The notes under the pieces: model-generated
Told to the model about the DNA's origin: nothing
Seen by the model: only the letters and a program-made list of their open reading frames with translations
Databases searched by the model: none
Assembly: GCA_949825025.1 (NCBI GenBank)
Contig: OX463781.1
Span: 4,939,370 to 5,003,369 of the forward strand
DNA from: Siphlonurus alternatus
Taxonomy: Eukaryota; Arthropoda; Insecta; Ephemeroptera; Siphlonuridae
Direction of reading: 5' to 3'
Length of the DNA stretch: 64,000 nt
In this document: positions 37,516 through 60,738 of the stretch, piece by piece
Position numbering within the stretch: the first letter of the stretch is position 1
Layout: every line of letters begins with the position of its first letter
Program-made: the position numbers and the translations under genes

Positions 37516-37925
37516 GGGCATTGGGTGTAGCACTGGTAGTTGGCAACACTGACGTATCTTCACCATGTTAATTTTTGATCATTGCTCCTCGGAGTAATTT
37601 TTATGCTAGAAATAAGCTGATTGCTGTAGTATCAAGATAATTAGTAGCCCAAGTGCACAATTTGGCTAAATAAAGCCTGATTTAAAGAAAAGTATTTTTT
37701 AGTAATTTTTTAAATTTACATGCATTTTTCTAAAATATAAAAAAAATACTTGTCTTTAAATCAGGCTTTATTTAGCCAAATTTTGCACTTAATCTACTAA
37801 TTATCTTGATACTACAGCAATCAGCTTAGCTCTAGCATAAAAATTACTCTGAGGAGCAATGATCAAAAATTAACACAGTGAATATACGTCAGTGTTGCCA
37901 ACTACCGGTGCTACATCCAATGCCC
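37516..37925. mobile_element. Rep-I3: 410 bp TTAA fold-back
   Basis: GGGCATTGGGTGTAGCACTG and GGTGCTACATCCAATGCCC ends flanked by TTAA at 37512-37515 and 37926-37929. It is almost fully palindromic (AAGCCTGATTTAAAG opposite CTTTAAATCAGGCTT). A sister copy is at 48324. Confidence 0.85.
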
Positions 37926-37939
37926 TTAAGCCGCTATTA

Positions 37940-38041
37940 AGGCGAATTCAGATGGCGACAATGGCAATGCGACGCGATTTTGACATAAAAGCTGTGAATT
38001 CCTATGCATTGCATGATAAAAATTGCCATGTGAATCCGCCT
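37940..38041. mobile_element. Rep-E MITE, internally deleted (102 bp)
   Basis: AGGCGAATTCAGATGGCGAC and TTGCCATGTGAATCCGCCT ends. Left flank TTA (37937-37939), right flank TAA, which is shared with the next copy. Confidence 0.75.
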
Positions 38042-38044
38042 TAA

Positions 38045-38265
38045 AGGTGGATACACATGGCGATTTTTACCATGCGACGCGACGCGAATAATGCGCACTA
38101 GCTGTAACATCCATTGGCGGCCATATTGGGCGATTAAAAGAAAAAGAGCATAGCAATTTAATGCAATATTTGCCGCCGCAATGGCAAATTCGCTTCCGCA
38201 TAGGATTTCACAGCTTGTGTGACAAAATCGCGTCGCATCGCCATTGTCGCAATCTGAATCCGCCT
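38045..38265. mobile_element. Rep-E MITE adjacent to the previous copy
   Basis: AGGTGGATACACATGGCGAT to CTGAATCCGCCT, followed by TTA (38266-38268). The pair lies head to tail with one TAA between, and TTA outside both. Confidence 0.78.
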
Positions 38266-38279
38266 TTACATGAAAGTCA

Positions 38280-38560
38280 ATTTTTAATAACAGAGTTAAT
38301 TAATCTCTGGTAACTCAAGTGGAGGTATAGAGGCTCGTCAATCATCACAAGTGGCACCACGTGGTGTAAACAGCTGACTGCTAATCACCTGGCACCTCAC
38401 CTGGCACCTGCCTGGCGCCATAACTCGGATCATTTTTTCACCATCTTCACGGCGTGTTGTGGTCAGACAGCTGAAATCTCAAACTTAATTAAATCACGTA
38501 ATTAATGACCTTGTGGGGACCCCTGTGACTTTCATTGATAGAAAATCTTTAATCAGGAAC
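38280..38560. promoter_or_regulatory. E-box cluster with flanking homeodomain-type sites (candidate enhancer)
   Basis: A non-repeat block between repeats. CACGTG is at 38358-38363, CAGCTG at 38371-38376 and 38468-38473, and CACCTG at 38386-38391, 38398-38403 and 38405-38410. TTAATTAA-type sites lie on both sides (about 38296 and 38485-38505). The density of E-boxes is far above the local background. A transcriptional control element is inferred, not shown. Confidence 0.4.
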
Positions 38561-38587
38561 AATATATTTTAAAAGGGAACTTTCCCT

Positions 38588-38861
38588 AGTTGAAAAATTA
38601 CGTCTTCAATTCATCCTTTACACGTCTAAACCTAATTTTTTTACACCTAAGTACGATACATCTTATTTCTTTCTCGCTCAAAGTGAGGATAAAATGAAGA
38701 CAATATTTCTAACATTTTATGCTCAATAAGAGAAAAGAAGACGTAATATATCTCGTCTTTTTATCAATTTTTTTCCTCCAAAATGGTGCAAAATAGGAGG
38801 GAATTAGACAAGCGTATAATAATAGCGTATAATAATGGAGAATTCTCTTACAACTCAAATT
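38588..38861 (+). mobile_element. Rep-A copy
   Basis: CTAGTTGAAAAATTACGTCT opening, CTCGCTCAAAGTGAGGATAA inside, closing CTTACAACTCAAAT. Confidence 0.72.
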
Positions 38862-39688
38862 TTAATTTAACTATATATGCTATATTAATATATATATTAT
38901 GATAGGGTACATATATTAACAATAAGTTTGAATTAAGTTTCAAGTTTTTAACTCAAATTTGGGAACTCTGAAGGGATTATTAGAATAAGGGGCAAAATAT
39001 GCAACTTCCACGCAAAACTGGAAATTGTGACGTAGAAACTCGCTATTTAACACAAACCCCTAACCTTGTATCAAAAAAGTTTTGTCCCTAATATCAGTTT
39101 ACTTTAAGAGTGATAATTGAAAATATAAATTTAGTGCAGGAAAAATTCGCTTGTTAGGCAGGTTCTACGTTACTTTTTGGCACAAAATTCAAAAGAAAGA
39201 TGATTTTTAAAAAAGTGTCATGTCTCCAATTTTGAAAATTGAAACATTTTTGCTTTGGGACATTTAGTTTCAAAGCATATTAGAGCATCTGAAAAAAAAA
39301 TGTAGGAGAATTCCCCATTTATTTCAACATGGGTTATAAATTGATATAGAAAACTTTATTCAATTTTCAAACTTCTATTACATTACTGTTGCATCGTTGC
39401 CACAACATAAAGAAACTCTGGAGAACAATCGATTCGGAACGTGACGAGCTGGACGATGGAAACAATAAACCCCACGGGACAGACGTGTGTGTTATCAGCT
39501 GAGAGGCGAACAGCTGATGTCCCGCTCCAGCGCTTCTCAATCTTCACCACCAACAAATTCTCCTCCTTTTGTTTTGGTACAACAAAACCACGATGGTTAG
39601 TAGAAAAGAAAATGTTGTTTTTAATTATTTCTCTCTCTTTATCTATATCTTTCGTTCTGTCTTTTCTTCCCATTTCCGATATATATGA

Positions 39689-40020
39689 AATGGACAACAT
39701 ACATGAATTTTTTTATTGCAGAAATGAAGAGAGGGTACCAAATTATGCTATTCCGAATTTTTTCAGATTTTTTTGGAAACCCAGAACTATTTTTAAATAA
39801 TTATTGAAAGTGCGGCCACGCCCCCTGGAGGCGTCAATAGGCGTCTCATGTATATCCATTTTATTAAGAATTCAGGGGTGCCACTTAAACTTACAGAACT
39901 TTCAATAATTATTTAAAAATAGTTTCCGGACTCAAAAAAATCTGAAAAAAATTCAGAGTAGCCTAATTTGATGCCCTCTATTCATTTATGCAATAAAAAT
40001 TTTTCATGTATGTTGTCCAT
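39689..40020. mobile_element. Rep-B fold-back element
   Basis: ATGGACAACATACATGAAT opposite CATGTATGTTGTCCAT. Arms include CCAGAACTATTTTTAAATAA and GTGCGGCCACGCCCCCTGG. Confidence 0.8.
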
Positions 40021-40096
40021 TAGGAGAGAAGAGAGGAAGTGCCTCATGGTTGCAGACAAGAATACTTTTAAATATAAAGTATGTTCAAAAGTATTG

Positions 40097-40261
40097 GGCG
40101 CGATTCACGAAGCAGTTAGTCAGGTTTTTAACCACGTTTAACTAGGTGGTTAATTTAACACGTAAAACAGGTATACCTGTTTTACGTGTTAATAGTTAAA
40201 CTTAAGTTAAGCTAAACGTGGTTAGAAACTTTGCTAACTGATGCTTCGTGAATTGCACCCA
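40097..40261. mobile_element. Rep-C hairpin MITE
   Basis: GGCGCGATTCACGAAGCAGT to GATGCTTCGTGAATTGCACC, central palindrome AAAACAGGTATACCTGTTTT. Confidence 0.8.
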
Positions 40262-40276
40262 TATTCTTTTTTTTAT

Positions 40277-40613
40277 TAAGGGTAAGGTAACACTCCCATA
40301 TGTTAAACAAAAATTTCACACATAAAAATTATAAGCATGTTTTACTATCTTAAAAATGTTCTCCTCTATATCCCCTATCAGTAGCTAAAATACTAAAGTA
40401 TCAGGTACACAAATTCGATTCAGTTTTTGAATTATTAATTTTATAAAGTTATTAGTCAACTTTAAAAATTGATAACTCAAATAACAGCTCGAATTTGTGT
40501 ACCTGATATTTTAGCTACTGTTAGGGGATGAAAACGAGAACAATTTAAGATTATTTGATTCATAATTTTCTTGTGTGGAAATATTTTAACATTGGGCGTG
40601 TTACCTTACTCTT
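40277..40613. mobile_element. Rep-K fold-back element
   Basis: TAAGGGTAAGGTAACACTCC opposite GGGCGTGTTACCTTACTCTTA-type end. Inner CCCCTATCAGTAGCTAAAAT is mirrored by GATATTTTAGCTACTGTTAGG. Confidence 0.75.
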
Positions 40614-41300
40614 AGTGTTTATTTTCAAACTGGCATAAATGTTGTAAAAGAAAATTAATCACTCTAAAAAAATTATTGATAAAAACCCTCGAATATTGGT
40701 AGTACATACACAAACTATATGTTTTCAATTTAAATTTCATCATTGGGAGTTTTTATTCAGTCTTCTACATACCATTACATTCAAACTCTCTCATGCAAAT
40801 GAGATTGATTACATTTTTCATTAAAAATTTGTTTCATGTCTTCTCAAGTAAAATATTTTGTGTATAAATTTAATTATTTTATATGGCCGTTGTACACAAC
40901 AAATTTCAATATATATTAAAATGTATTTTTTTTTACTCCTTTGCTATAAATAAATAAACAACATGACATAAAATATTTAATTTTGATAAATATTGGTATA
41001 TTATTTGTTAAAAAATGTACCCATAAACACAGGGTATTTTTTATATTATAATATTGTATAAAATTTACTTACATAAAATAAATATACATACATAAAAATA
41101 TATTCAAAGAGCATGCACCTATATTAATTATTATTCAACATAATAATATTATTTAACCCTAACAATAACACGGAGGAAGTCATGGCTAGAAACGATTCAC
41201 AGCTGTTAAAAAGGAAAACAGACTTGATATCCTTTGCCCTGAAATGATGCAAATCAAGATGACAACATTTAGTGAAATTAAATGTTGATAAATGGAGAAG
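40614..41300. other. AT-rich DNA, nothing recognised
   Basis: No family copy or gene seen. Confidence 0.4.
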
Positions 41301-42837
41301 TAGCATCAATTTTTTTTAGAAGCTCAATCGAAAGAGCAGGTCGAAATATAAACCTGTGAATTTTTTGAGAGTTTTATCCGTAGTGCTTCATGCCTAAAAT
41401 AGAGATGTAAAGAGGTCACGTGATCTGGAGGTGGCGCCCGTCATGCCTGTGACGTCATTGAACTGTTTTGTCAAACAAACGATCGACTTTATAATGCTTC
41501 TAAACAACCACATTGCTATGGAAACAAGCAACAATTAGTTTATTGTTTACAAGTGTTATATAGACGATCGTTTGTTTGACCAGACAGTTCAATGGCGTCA
41601 TAGGCGTCACGGGCGCCGCCTCCAGATCACGTGACCTCTTTACATCTGTATTTTAGCTAGGGCTGTAAATAACCGAGAAAAATGTTTAACCGGTGACCGT
41701 CAACTTTTAACCGGTTTTTAATCAAACCGAAGTTCGATTAAAAACCGCCAAGAATTCTGAAAATTTTTGATCGATTAAAATAACCGTCTAATCGATATCG
41801 GTTAATTTTATTCGATCGGTTAATTATTTGAATTGATTTGATCGGTTAATTTAACCGGAACGGTTAACTCTGCGCCATCGGTTATTTTTTGGCAATTATC
41901 ACGTTAAATTAAGATATACGCGTATTTAATACAAATACCATTAATATTGCATACACAAAACTGAATATAGAATATTATTCTTCCTTTTATCAACATCATA
42001 CATTAATTAAAAACATTAAAATCAAAATAACAGCTAATGGTTTTTATTATTACAAAGTATATAGTATAGCATTAAAAATTATAACATAAATATCTTGAAT
42101 CAATTATTGTTGTTAATATTGATATTGTTTATTTAACATGCATTATTGAATATGGTTACTTTTCACAGTGTCACGATTGCATTCTATTTGTGTGTGGGGG
42201 GGGGGGGAGAGGGGGGGATGAATAGAGAAATTTAATTCTTTTCTGAACTGTTCTCTATATATCATATTATAATATATTTTTTTTGAGAATGACACTTGAA
42301 TTCCTTTTTTTCTTTGTTATAGTTCATAAAATATGTTTTTTAGTTGATTACCTAAAAACGGAAGTTGAACAATAGTTCAACTCCCTTTGTCAAAAATATA
42401 GGTAAATGATATGTATATATAATAAATTGTTATGTTTGAAAGGATGGTCAAATACCTTTTATATCCTGAATGGAATTCACGTGTCAAATAATTTTTTTGC
42501 ATTTTAAAAATTCATAAAAAGAATTGTCCGCGGTTACAAGTGCTTAAAATTATGACACGGCTAGAAACGGTTAAAATTGACTATCAGTTAATTTTCAATT
42601 TTAATCGAAGTTCGGTTAAATGGTTAAATTAACCGTAACCTCGAGTAACAGTGTTTCATGAAAACGATTAACCGTGGGATTTTAACCGGACGGTTAATCA
42701 ACCGGTTAAAATTTACAGCCCTAATTTTAGCCATGATGCAGTACAGATGAAAATCTTGAAAAATTCACAGGTGTATTTTTTGACCTCCTCTTTCGATTGA
42801 ACTAATATAAAAAATTGATGCTACGTACTTGTCCATT
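41301..42837. mobile_element. Rep-B fold-back (long-arm subfamily) split by a hAT-like element
   Basis: ATGGAGAAGTAGCATCAATT left end and TTGATGCTACGTACTTGTCC right end. Arms AGGTCACGTGATCTGGAGG and its complement, TGACGTCA at 41451. The right arm is interrupted after ATTTTAGC by the insertion at 41658-42723. Confidence 0.8.
41658..42723. mobile_element. hAT-like non-autonomous element, 1066 bp, exact 8 bp duplication
   Basis: TAGGGCTGTAAAT left and ATTTACAGCCCTA right terminal repeats. ATTTTAGC flanks both sides (41650-41657 and 42724-42731). The length and ends fit the hAT superfamily. Both subterminal regions are packed with CGGTTA/TAACCG motifs, plausible transposase-binding repeats. The centre is AT-rich and non-coding, with a G12 run at about 42195. 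Confidence 0.88.
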
Positions 42838-42994
42838 GTGAAATATATTTAAGCTCTAGTGCAACCCAAGAAAAACTTAACCCTATAGCATTACTTAGTT
42901 TTTTTTTTGGTCCACACAAAAATTAAATAATAATTATATTAAGGGAGCAACATACTTACATTTCATGTCAAAATTGACTCTTGTATTTCTTTTG

Positions 42995-43314
42995 TAGACT
43001 TTGGGCCAGTGAGAACTCTCCTTACAAACATTATTTCACCAATGAGAACAATCCTTACAAACATCCCACCAATAATGTTGTAAATAAATCTGAGACACGT
43101 GCAAGAGTCTTATGTTGTGCCTCTCGAGTGCTTTGCAAACATTTGTCCAACAGTTTTGATGTGACCCTTGGCCTTCTGTTGGGAGAAACCTCAAACAAAA
43201 CACTTGTTCTTGTCGAACGAAAAAGATTCACTCTACAATATATATTATTATTTCAATATGTTTTACTATCATTTTTTTATAAAGGAAAGAGTTCTGTTCA
43301 ACATCATAAAAAGC

Positions 43315-43319
<5 letters not shown>
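42995..43319 (+). other. Low-copy block with acceptor and a ~33 bp internal duplication
   Basis: A CTTTTGTAG acceptor is followed by a frame containing ENSPYKHYFTN and ENNPYKHPTNN, a tandem duplication, then ETRARVLCCASRVLCKHL. The frame is open until a (GA)n microsatellite. No family recognised. It may be a noncoding RNA exon or a gene fragment. Confidence 0.18.
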
Positions 43320-43361
<42 letters not shown>

Positions 43362-43375
43362 ATGAAAGAGAGAGT
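43317..43375. repeat. (GA)n-rich microsatellite
   Basis: GA repeat with two GAATGAAA interruptions. Confidence 0.9.
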
Positions 43376-43436
43376 TCTAAGAAATCTATAACAATGCTAA
43401 AACTAAAAGTATAATACTGAAAATATAAAAATATAT

Positions 43437-43574
43437 AAAGCCAGTATTACGCAGTACAATTTTGCATATAATTTTTCCTTACAAGAAAATATCATCTCCA
43501 TACAAATTGAGTTAACGTTTTCTTGTAAGGAAAAAATGGTATGCAAAATTGTATCGTGTAAAATTAGCTTTTAA
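43437..43574. mobile_element. Rep-D hairpin MITE
   Basis: CCAGTATTACGCAGTACAAT opposite AAAATTGTATCGTGTAAAAT. Confidence 0.7.
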
Positions 43575-43617
43575 TACTTTTCTATATATATTTTCAATTC
43601 AAGTGATATACACGAAT

Positions 43618-43621
<4 letters not shown>

Positions 43622-43648
<27 letters not shown>

Positions 43649-43650
43649 TT
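43622..43650. repeat. (TA)n microsatellite
   Basis: Short TA run. Confidence 0.85.
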
Positions 43651-44423
43651 TTTAAATTGCAATTTAAGTATGGAAAGAATGTATACAAAATGTAGATTTC
43701 TATAATAAATTGTATTTTTTTATTGTTTCATGTACTCTAAAATGCATTATAAAACATTTAATTATTTTGTTATTAATTTAATTATATTATTGCTCTCACT
43801 AAGTAAATAAAAAATGATATATTATTTTTAATTGTGATAATTAATTACACAGTACTGTATGAAAGCTACTAACGTAAAGCATAATATGTAATTTCATGGC
43901 TATTTAGAATCTCCTCGACTCGATGTAGCTCGTTCTCGGACCGTCTACCGTGCGCTAAATTAATTAACACTTAATTGAGAACAAAGCAGAAAATGTACCA
44001 GCAGTAATGTTTTCTTTATACAATTATGTTTAATGTTCTTCTTCTAATGTTAATAGACTCGACTATTTTGATAATTTTACCAGCCTATCTGGCAAGTACC
44101 GTCCTTACTACAATATTACTATAATATAGTTGTGTATGTATAGCTATGGAAATTAAAATTGGAACACGTCGCAGTACCTTTAGTTTACTAGCAGTGACGA
44201 ACTGGCAACACTGTATATTATTGTAGCTTCTTACGTTAGACTCGGATTAGGTGACTATGAGTTACTTCATATGAACTCCGACAATGTTGTCAGATAAACC
44301 AATCGAGTAACCTGATGCTGCTCATGTCAACACTGTACATATTATGCGAAGTGTTCCAGTTTTATTCACCAGAACTGTACAACACCAGTGAAAAAATTGA
44401 AATAAATTGAACGGATACAGACC
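43651..44423. other. AT-rich DNA, nothing recognised
   Basis: No gene or family copy seen. Confidence 0.4.
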
Positions 44424-44736
44424 TCAAATGGAGTATCAACCTCAACTTTATTTATTGCAGAAATGGATAGAGGGTGCAAAGTTATGCTACCCTGATTTTT
44501 TTAGAGCCCGGGAACTATTTTTAAAAAATTATTGAAAGTTCTTTTTGTGACGTCACGAGACGCCGCTCTTTAAGAAAAGGATTGGACTTGACGCCGCGTG
44601 ACGTCACAAATAGGAATTTCAATAATTTTTTAAAAATACTTCCCGGGCTCTAAAAAATCGGAAAAAAATCATGGTAACATAAATTTTCACCCTCTATCCA
44701 TTTCTGCAATAAAAAAATTGAGGACAATACTCCATT
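44424..44736. mobile_element. Rep-B fold-back element, well preserved
   Basis: ATGGAGTATCAACCTCAACT opposite TTGAGGACAATACTCCAT. GCCCGGGAACTATTTTTAAA arm with complement, TGACGTCA at 44548 and 44599. Confidence 0.85.
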
Positions 44737-44745
44737 ACAAATTAA

Positions 44746-44889
44746 ACCGGTATTACACCATATAATTTTGTTTACAAATTTTTCTTGCAATAAAATCTCA
44801 ATACAAACAAATGGAGTTCAAGTTTTCTTGTAAGGAAAAATTGTATGAAATATAGTTAGAAAAATAGTATCGTGTAATACCGGCTTTAG
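44746..44889. mobile_element. Rep-D hairpin MITE
   Basis: CCGGTATTACACCATATAAT opposite ATAGTATCGTGTAATACCGG. It lies directly beside the Rep-B copy. Confidence 0.75.
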
Positions 44890-44929
44890 ACAGACAAAAA
44901 GTGCAAAGTGTTGCTCGAGTTTATAGTCA

Positions 44930-45135
44930 ACATTTGCATTATTTTAATCCATGCGCGGTGTAAACCGTGCGATGTTGCGCTGCAAAGAAGGTCCTTGCTG
45001 ACGTCACAACTCACAGCCAGCCCCGATTAGCATTGAGTTGTGATGTCAGCAAGGACTAAATTTTTTACTCTGCACTGCAACTTCACACGCCTGCACCCCG
45101 CGTGGATAAAAATAATACGAACGTTGATTATATAC
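44930..45135. repeat. Fold-back, unclassified, with CRE
   Basis: ATTATTTTAATCCATGCGCGG opens and CCGCGTGGATAAAAATAAT closes, split here for length. Inner GTCCTTGCTGACGTCACAAC is mirrored by GTTGTGATGTCAGCAAGGAC. TGACGTCA at 44999. Confidence 0.65.
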
Positions 45136-46425
45136 AAGGAGGGTAAAGATATCTGCCTTTACTCACCTTGATTATATATATTGCAACATAACACTTAGAA
45201 TGTCTAGTTTGTAATTTGAGGCCTGTGTCCCTTTAAGGCATATATTTGCTCATAAGTTGGAGAGGATCATGAAATTATCTTGTAAACTGGACACCCAGCA
45301 ATCTCATTCATCTTTCCCATAGAATTGCAACCTTACTTAAGCTTTTTTTAAAATAATATAGAGGGTTGATAAATAAATACTCGTTTCAATTTTTTTATTA
45401 AATTTTTATTACGGTAATGATCAGTCTTTGTTACATGGGAACAGAATTCCACCACGACTTGAAATTCGATCAAGCTCAACTTTTTTTCAATTTGTTACTC
45501 TACCTTATGTTATATTTCTATCTATACAAATATTCAAAATTAAAATAAAGAAACAAAAATAATAGAGTGATAAAATGGAATGAAAGTTTCATCATGTTAT
45601 ACATATCATGAATTGGTGAATGAAATTAACAACATCAATTTATAGTTTTGAAAAAAAAAAAAAAAAACACATAATTTTTTAATGTGGAAACATGGTCAAT
45701 TGCATAATCGTCGAAATGAAGCGTCAAGAAAGAAGTTTAGTTTCTTCCTAGACACGTTAAATGATATTTATTAGTGCGTAGCCAAAAGCCTGGATGCATT
45801 TTTTAATATATTTTTCGGATTTAGTAGCATCCGTTATTCTTAAGCACTGTCCAGAATTATCGGAATCAGAAAACAGAAAAAATTCCAATAGCTTGGCTCC
45901 TTATAGTAATCAAAATTTTTCAATTTTCTGATTGGTCGACAGTTTTTACCTTGGATTCCGAACAGGGCTCTACAGATTTTGTAACTCAGAGCTTTGGTTG
46001 ATTTTTGCACATGATAATTATTGTCTTTTTATATAAAGTCATTACTATATGAAAAGCCTTCGGTAGTTTTCGCATTAAAATTATCATTATAGGCTTCTAA
46101 CTTTTTTTTAAATATATTTTTCTAAATTTTTTTTTATAAAATATCAAAACTCATACTTTCATAAGCTGCTTTACATATTATAAATTTAACTTCATCAAAC
46201 AAAAATAATTCATATACACTGACATTAATGAAAAGTTTCGTCTACTTAATTAGGCATTATTATTTTTAACAGCAGAAATATCCTTCTTCTTTTAAAATAA
46301 TGCAGCATCTGACACTCTTTAAAATAATTCCAAATTTTTGGCAGGTAGAAATTCAGAATAATATATAAAATTAGCAATAAATAAGAAGATTGCATTAAAA
46401 ATATTTAAATACTAGAAGGTCACAA
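45136..46425 (-). other. Probable 3' UTR and downstream flank of the DIP-like gene
   Basis: AT-rich DNA after the stop codon with no clear repeat family. Minus-strand AATAAA motifs occur near 45773-45768 and around 45395-45410, so a 3' UTR of about 0.6-1 kb is possible. The end is not determined by the sequence. Confidence 0.3.
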
Positions 46426-58551
<12,126 letters not shown>

Positions 58552-58714
58552 CTGGAACATACAGGACACCTACCATCAGTGCAGGACAAATTGTCTATTT
58601 TTTTATTTTTTTATGGGAGTTTGTATACTATTATTTAGTACGGTTCACGGCAGAGTTTGTTATGAAATTATATCTGAAATGGAATTTCTATCAGTCAATA
58701 TATATATATATATA

Positions 58715-59453
58715 CAGGGTGTTAACTTTGATTTGAACGTTTTAAAGTGATAATTAAGGAATGAAGTTCGATGGTAGTATAGACATGTCATACATCAAAT
58801 TAAAGCTTATTATACATACTAAAATTTTCAAAACTTGCATCATAATTACATGTGAGGACTTGTCTGTTTTTGAGACGAAAAAGAAACAAAAATGAACTGT
58901 TTTTGTGTTCAAATATCGGTGGTAACATGAAATTAAATGGCATATTAATGTGACTGATCGCAACGTGGAAAATTGTCAGGATGAACGCCACATTCATCTT
59001 CAAAATTTGTCAATGAACCAGAAACAGAAATGGAATGGTTCAAATTCGTAGAGAAACCACATTGTGGTAAAATGCATTACCCCTGGATGGAAGATGTGCA
59101 ATTTTTGTTTAAATGGTCACCCATCCAACCACAAAATGGTCTTGTGTTGCTTTACTTTGGTGATCTAAGGAAAATTGACTAAACGCATTACATATCACTC
59201 CCCCACCAACCTTGCAATCCAGTGAAGGATTCAACAGTTAATTTCATTTTACCACCGATATATTTGAACAAAAAAACGGCAAATTTTTGTTTCTTTTTCG
59301 TCTCAATAAAAGACAAGTCTGCACATGTAATTATGATGCAAGTTTTGAAAATGTTAAAATGTACGCTTTAATTTGACGTAGGACATGTCTATATTACCAT
59401 CGAACTCCATTCCTTAATTATCACTTTAAAACGTTCAAATCAAAGTAAACACC

Positions 59454-59456
<3 letters not shown>
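58715..59456. mobile_element. 742 bp inverted-repeat element between TA microsatellites
   Basis: CAGGGTGTTAACTTTGATTT opposite AAATCAAAGTAAACACCCTG. Arms of about 190 nt, and (TA)n tracts touch both ends. TA flanks would fit Tc1/mariner-type targeting. The centre (58935-59190) is a SINE-like passenger. Confidence 0.72.
58935..59190 (+). mobile_element. SINE-like fragment inside the 742 bp element
   Basis: CAATGAACCAGAAACAGAAA, GAGAAACCACATTGTGGTAA, TTACCCCTGGATGGAAG, GGTCACCCATCCAACCAC and ACTTTGGTGATCTAAGG blocks. Confidence 0.5.

Positions 59457-59515
<59 letters not shown>
59457..59515. repeat. (TA)n microsatellite
   Basis: About 58 bp perfect TA. Confidence 0.93.
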
Positions 59516-59519
<4 letters not shown>

Positions 59520-59523
59520 TCAG

Positions 59524-59632
59524 AAATAGGTGTTTCACAAAGTTTCAGAAACGCCTAATATGTTTCAAAAATTGCCCCCTTATTTAAAACACTTAATGTG
59601 TATCTGAAATGCTTTGTGAAACACCTATTTTT
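59524..59632. repeat. Short fold-back
   Basis: AAATAGGTGTTTCACAAAG opposite CTTTGTGAAACACCTATTT. Inner GTTTCAGAAACG pairs loosely. Confidence 0.6.
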
Positions 59633-59802
59633 TATCAAAAGAATTTTTTGTCCCGAAATTTTGTTCTGTAACGTGTACTAGCTGTGGTATCCAATATGGT
59701 ATTTATTTATTAATTTTCATATAGAAACAAAAATATAGTAATACTAATATAGTTTCGATATGTATTCGCAAGTACCAGTACATTACAAAAATGTGATCTG
59801 TC

Positions 59803-60083
59803 TATAGTTGAAAAATTACGTCTTCAACTCATCTTTTACACGCCTAAGTCTAATCTTTTAACCCAAAAACACAGTATCTCAATTTTTCTTTGCTCAAAGT
59901 GAGGATGGAATTTAAATACAATATTTTTATCACTTTATGCTCATGAAGAGGAAAAAAGACGTATAATTTTGTAATTTTTTCTCCTTTTTCCTCTAAAATG
60001 GGGCAAAATAAGAGGACAAAAGACGAGAGGAAAGTAATAATATAGTGAATGGAAGACGAAATTTTATTTCAACTCGGGATTCC
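59803..60083 (+). mobile_element. Rep-A copy, full
   Basis: ATAGTTGAAAAATTACGTCT to TTTTATTTCAACTCGGGA, with TTGCTCAAAGTGAGGATGG inside. Confidence 0.75.
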
Positions 60084-60376
60084 ATTAAGAAAATTTGTTA
60101 GCATTTCATTGCTTATTTATAAAATACATATTTCTCTACTTTTACATTTTACAGTATTTGCAAACGCCAGTTCAAATTTAGCAATCGCATTGATTTATCA
60201 TGCAAAAAGATGCAACAAAAATCAACCATCAGTAAAAAAAATAGTAAAAATTTTACTTGGTGCGCTATAACAACATCCTTGTAATTGGGCACCATTTTAA
60301 TGCAAATATTTTTATATAATTTAATAATATCCACACAAAGACAAGGAAATTAATGCGGTTTATTCCTGCAAGCAAT

Positions 60377-60601
60377 TAGAGCGAAGAGATGAAAAGAGGT
60401 GGTTTTACGAAGGTCAACTTTGCCTCAGAAGGCGACCACAACGCCCAAAGTCAAGCTGCTAATCCGACCGAGCCTTTCATGGGAGAAGCCCGTCAGTTCA
60501 ACTTTGATAAAAGCTGTTCAAAAAGTCAAAGGACTTTAGACAGAATTAGAACCAGTGTGTTTAAATTTGCAGCGCATATTATGTATCAAATTGATATATA
60601 A
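60377..60601 (+). other. Unassigned ORF followed by AATAAA
   Basis: The frame from 60389 reads MKRGGFTKVNFASEGDHNAQ, then SQAANPTEPFMGEARQFNF and FDKSCSKSQRTLDRIRTS, and ends in TAA. An AATAAA lies at about 60603. An acceptor-like CCTGCAAG is just upstream, and a second frame (WFYEGQLCLRRRPQ) is also open. A 3' exon or mobile-element remnant; not recognised. Confidence 0.2.
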
Positions 60602-60738
60602 TGAATAAACTTCAATATAATTTATGCCTTTGTTTTTTATGTCACTTCACTCACTCAAACATTTAAAAAAAATGCTGGTGGATTTTCCTACTGTAGCTTA
60701 TAAACAAAACGCATCATTTGATTTGACATAATGTATTA

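Noticed and set aside
39383..39800. Overlapping ORFs on both strands (105 and 119 codons)
   Set aside because: No recognisable domain, and the plus frame runs into a Rep-B element. The GC-richer part (39430-39590) could be a noncoding exon but no splice evidence was convincing.
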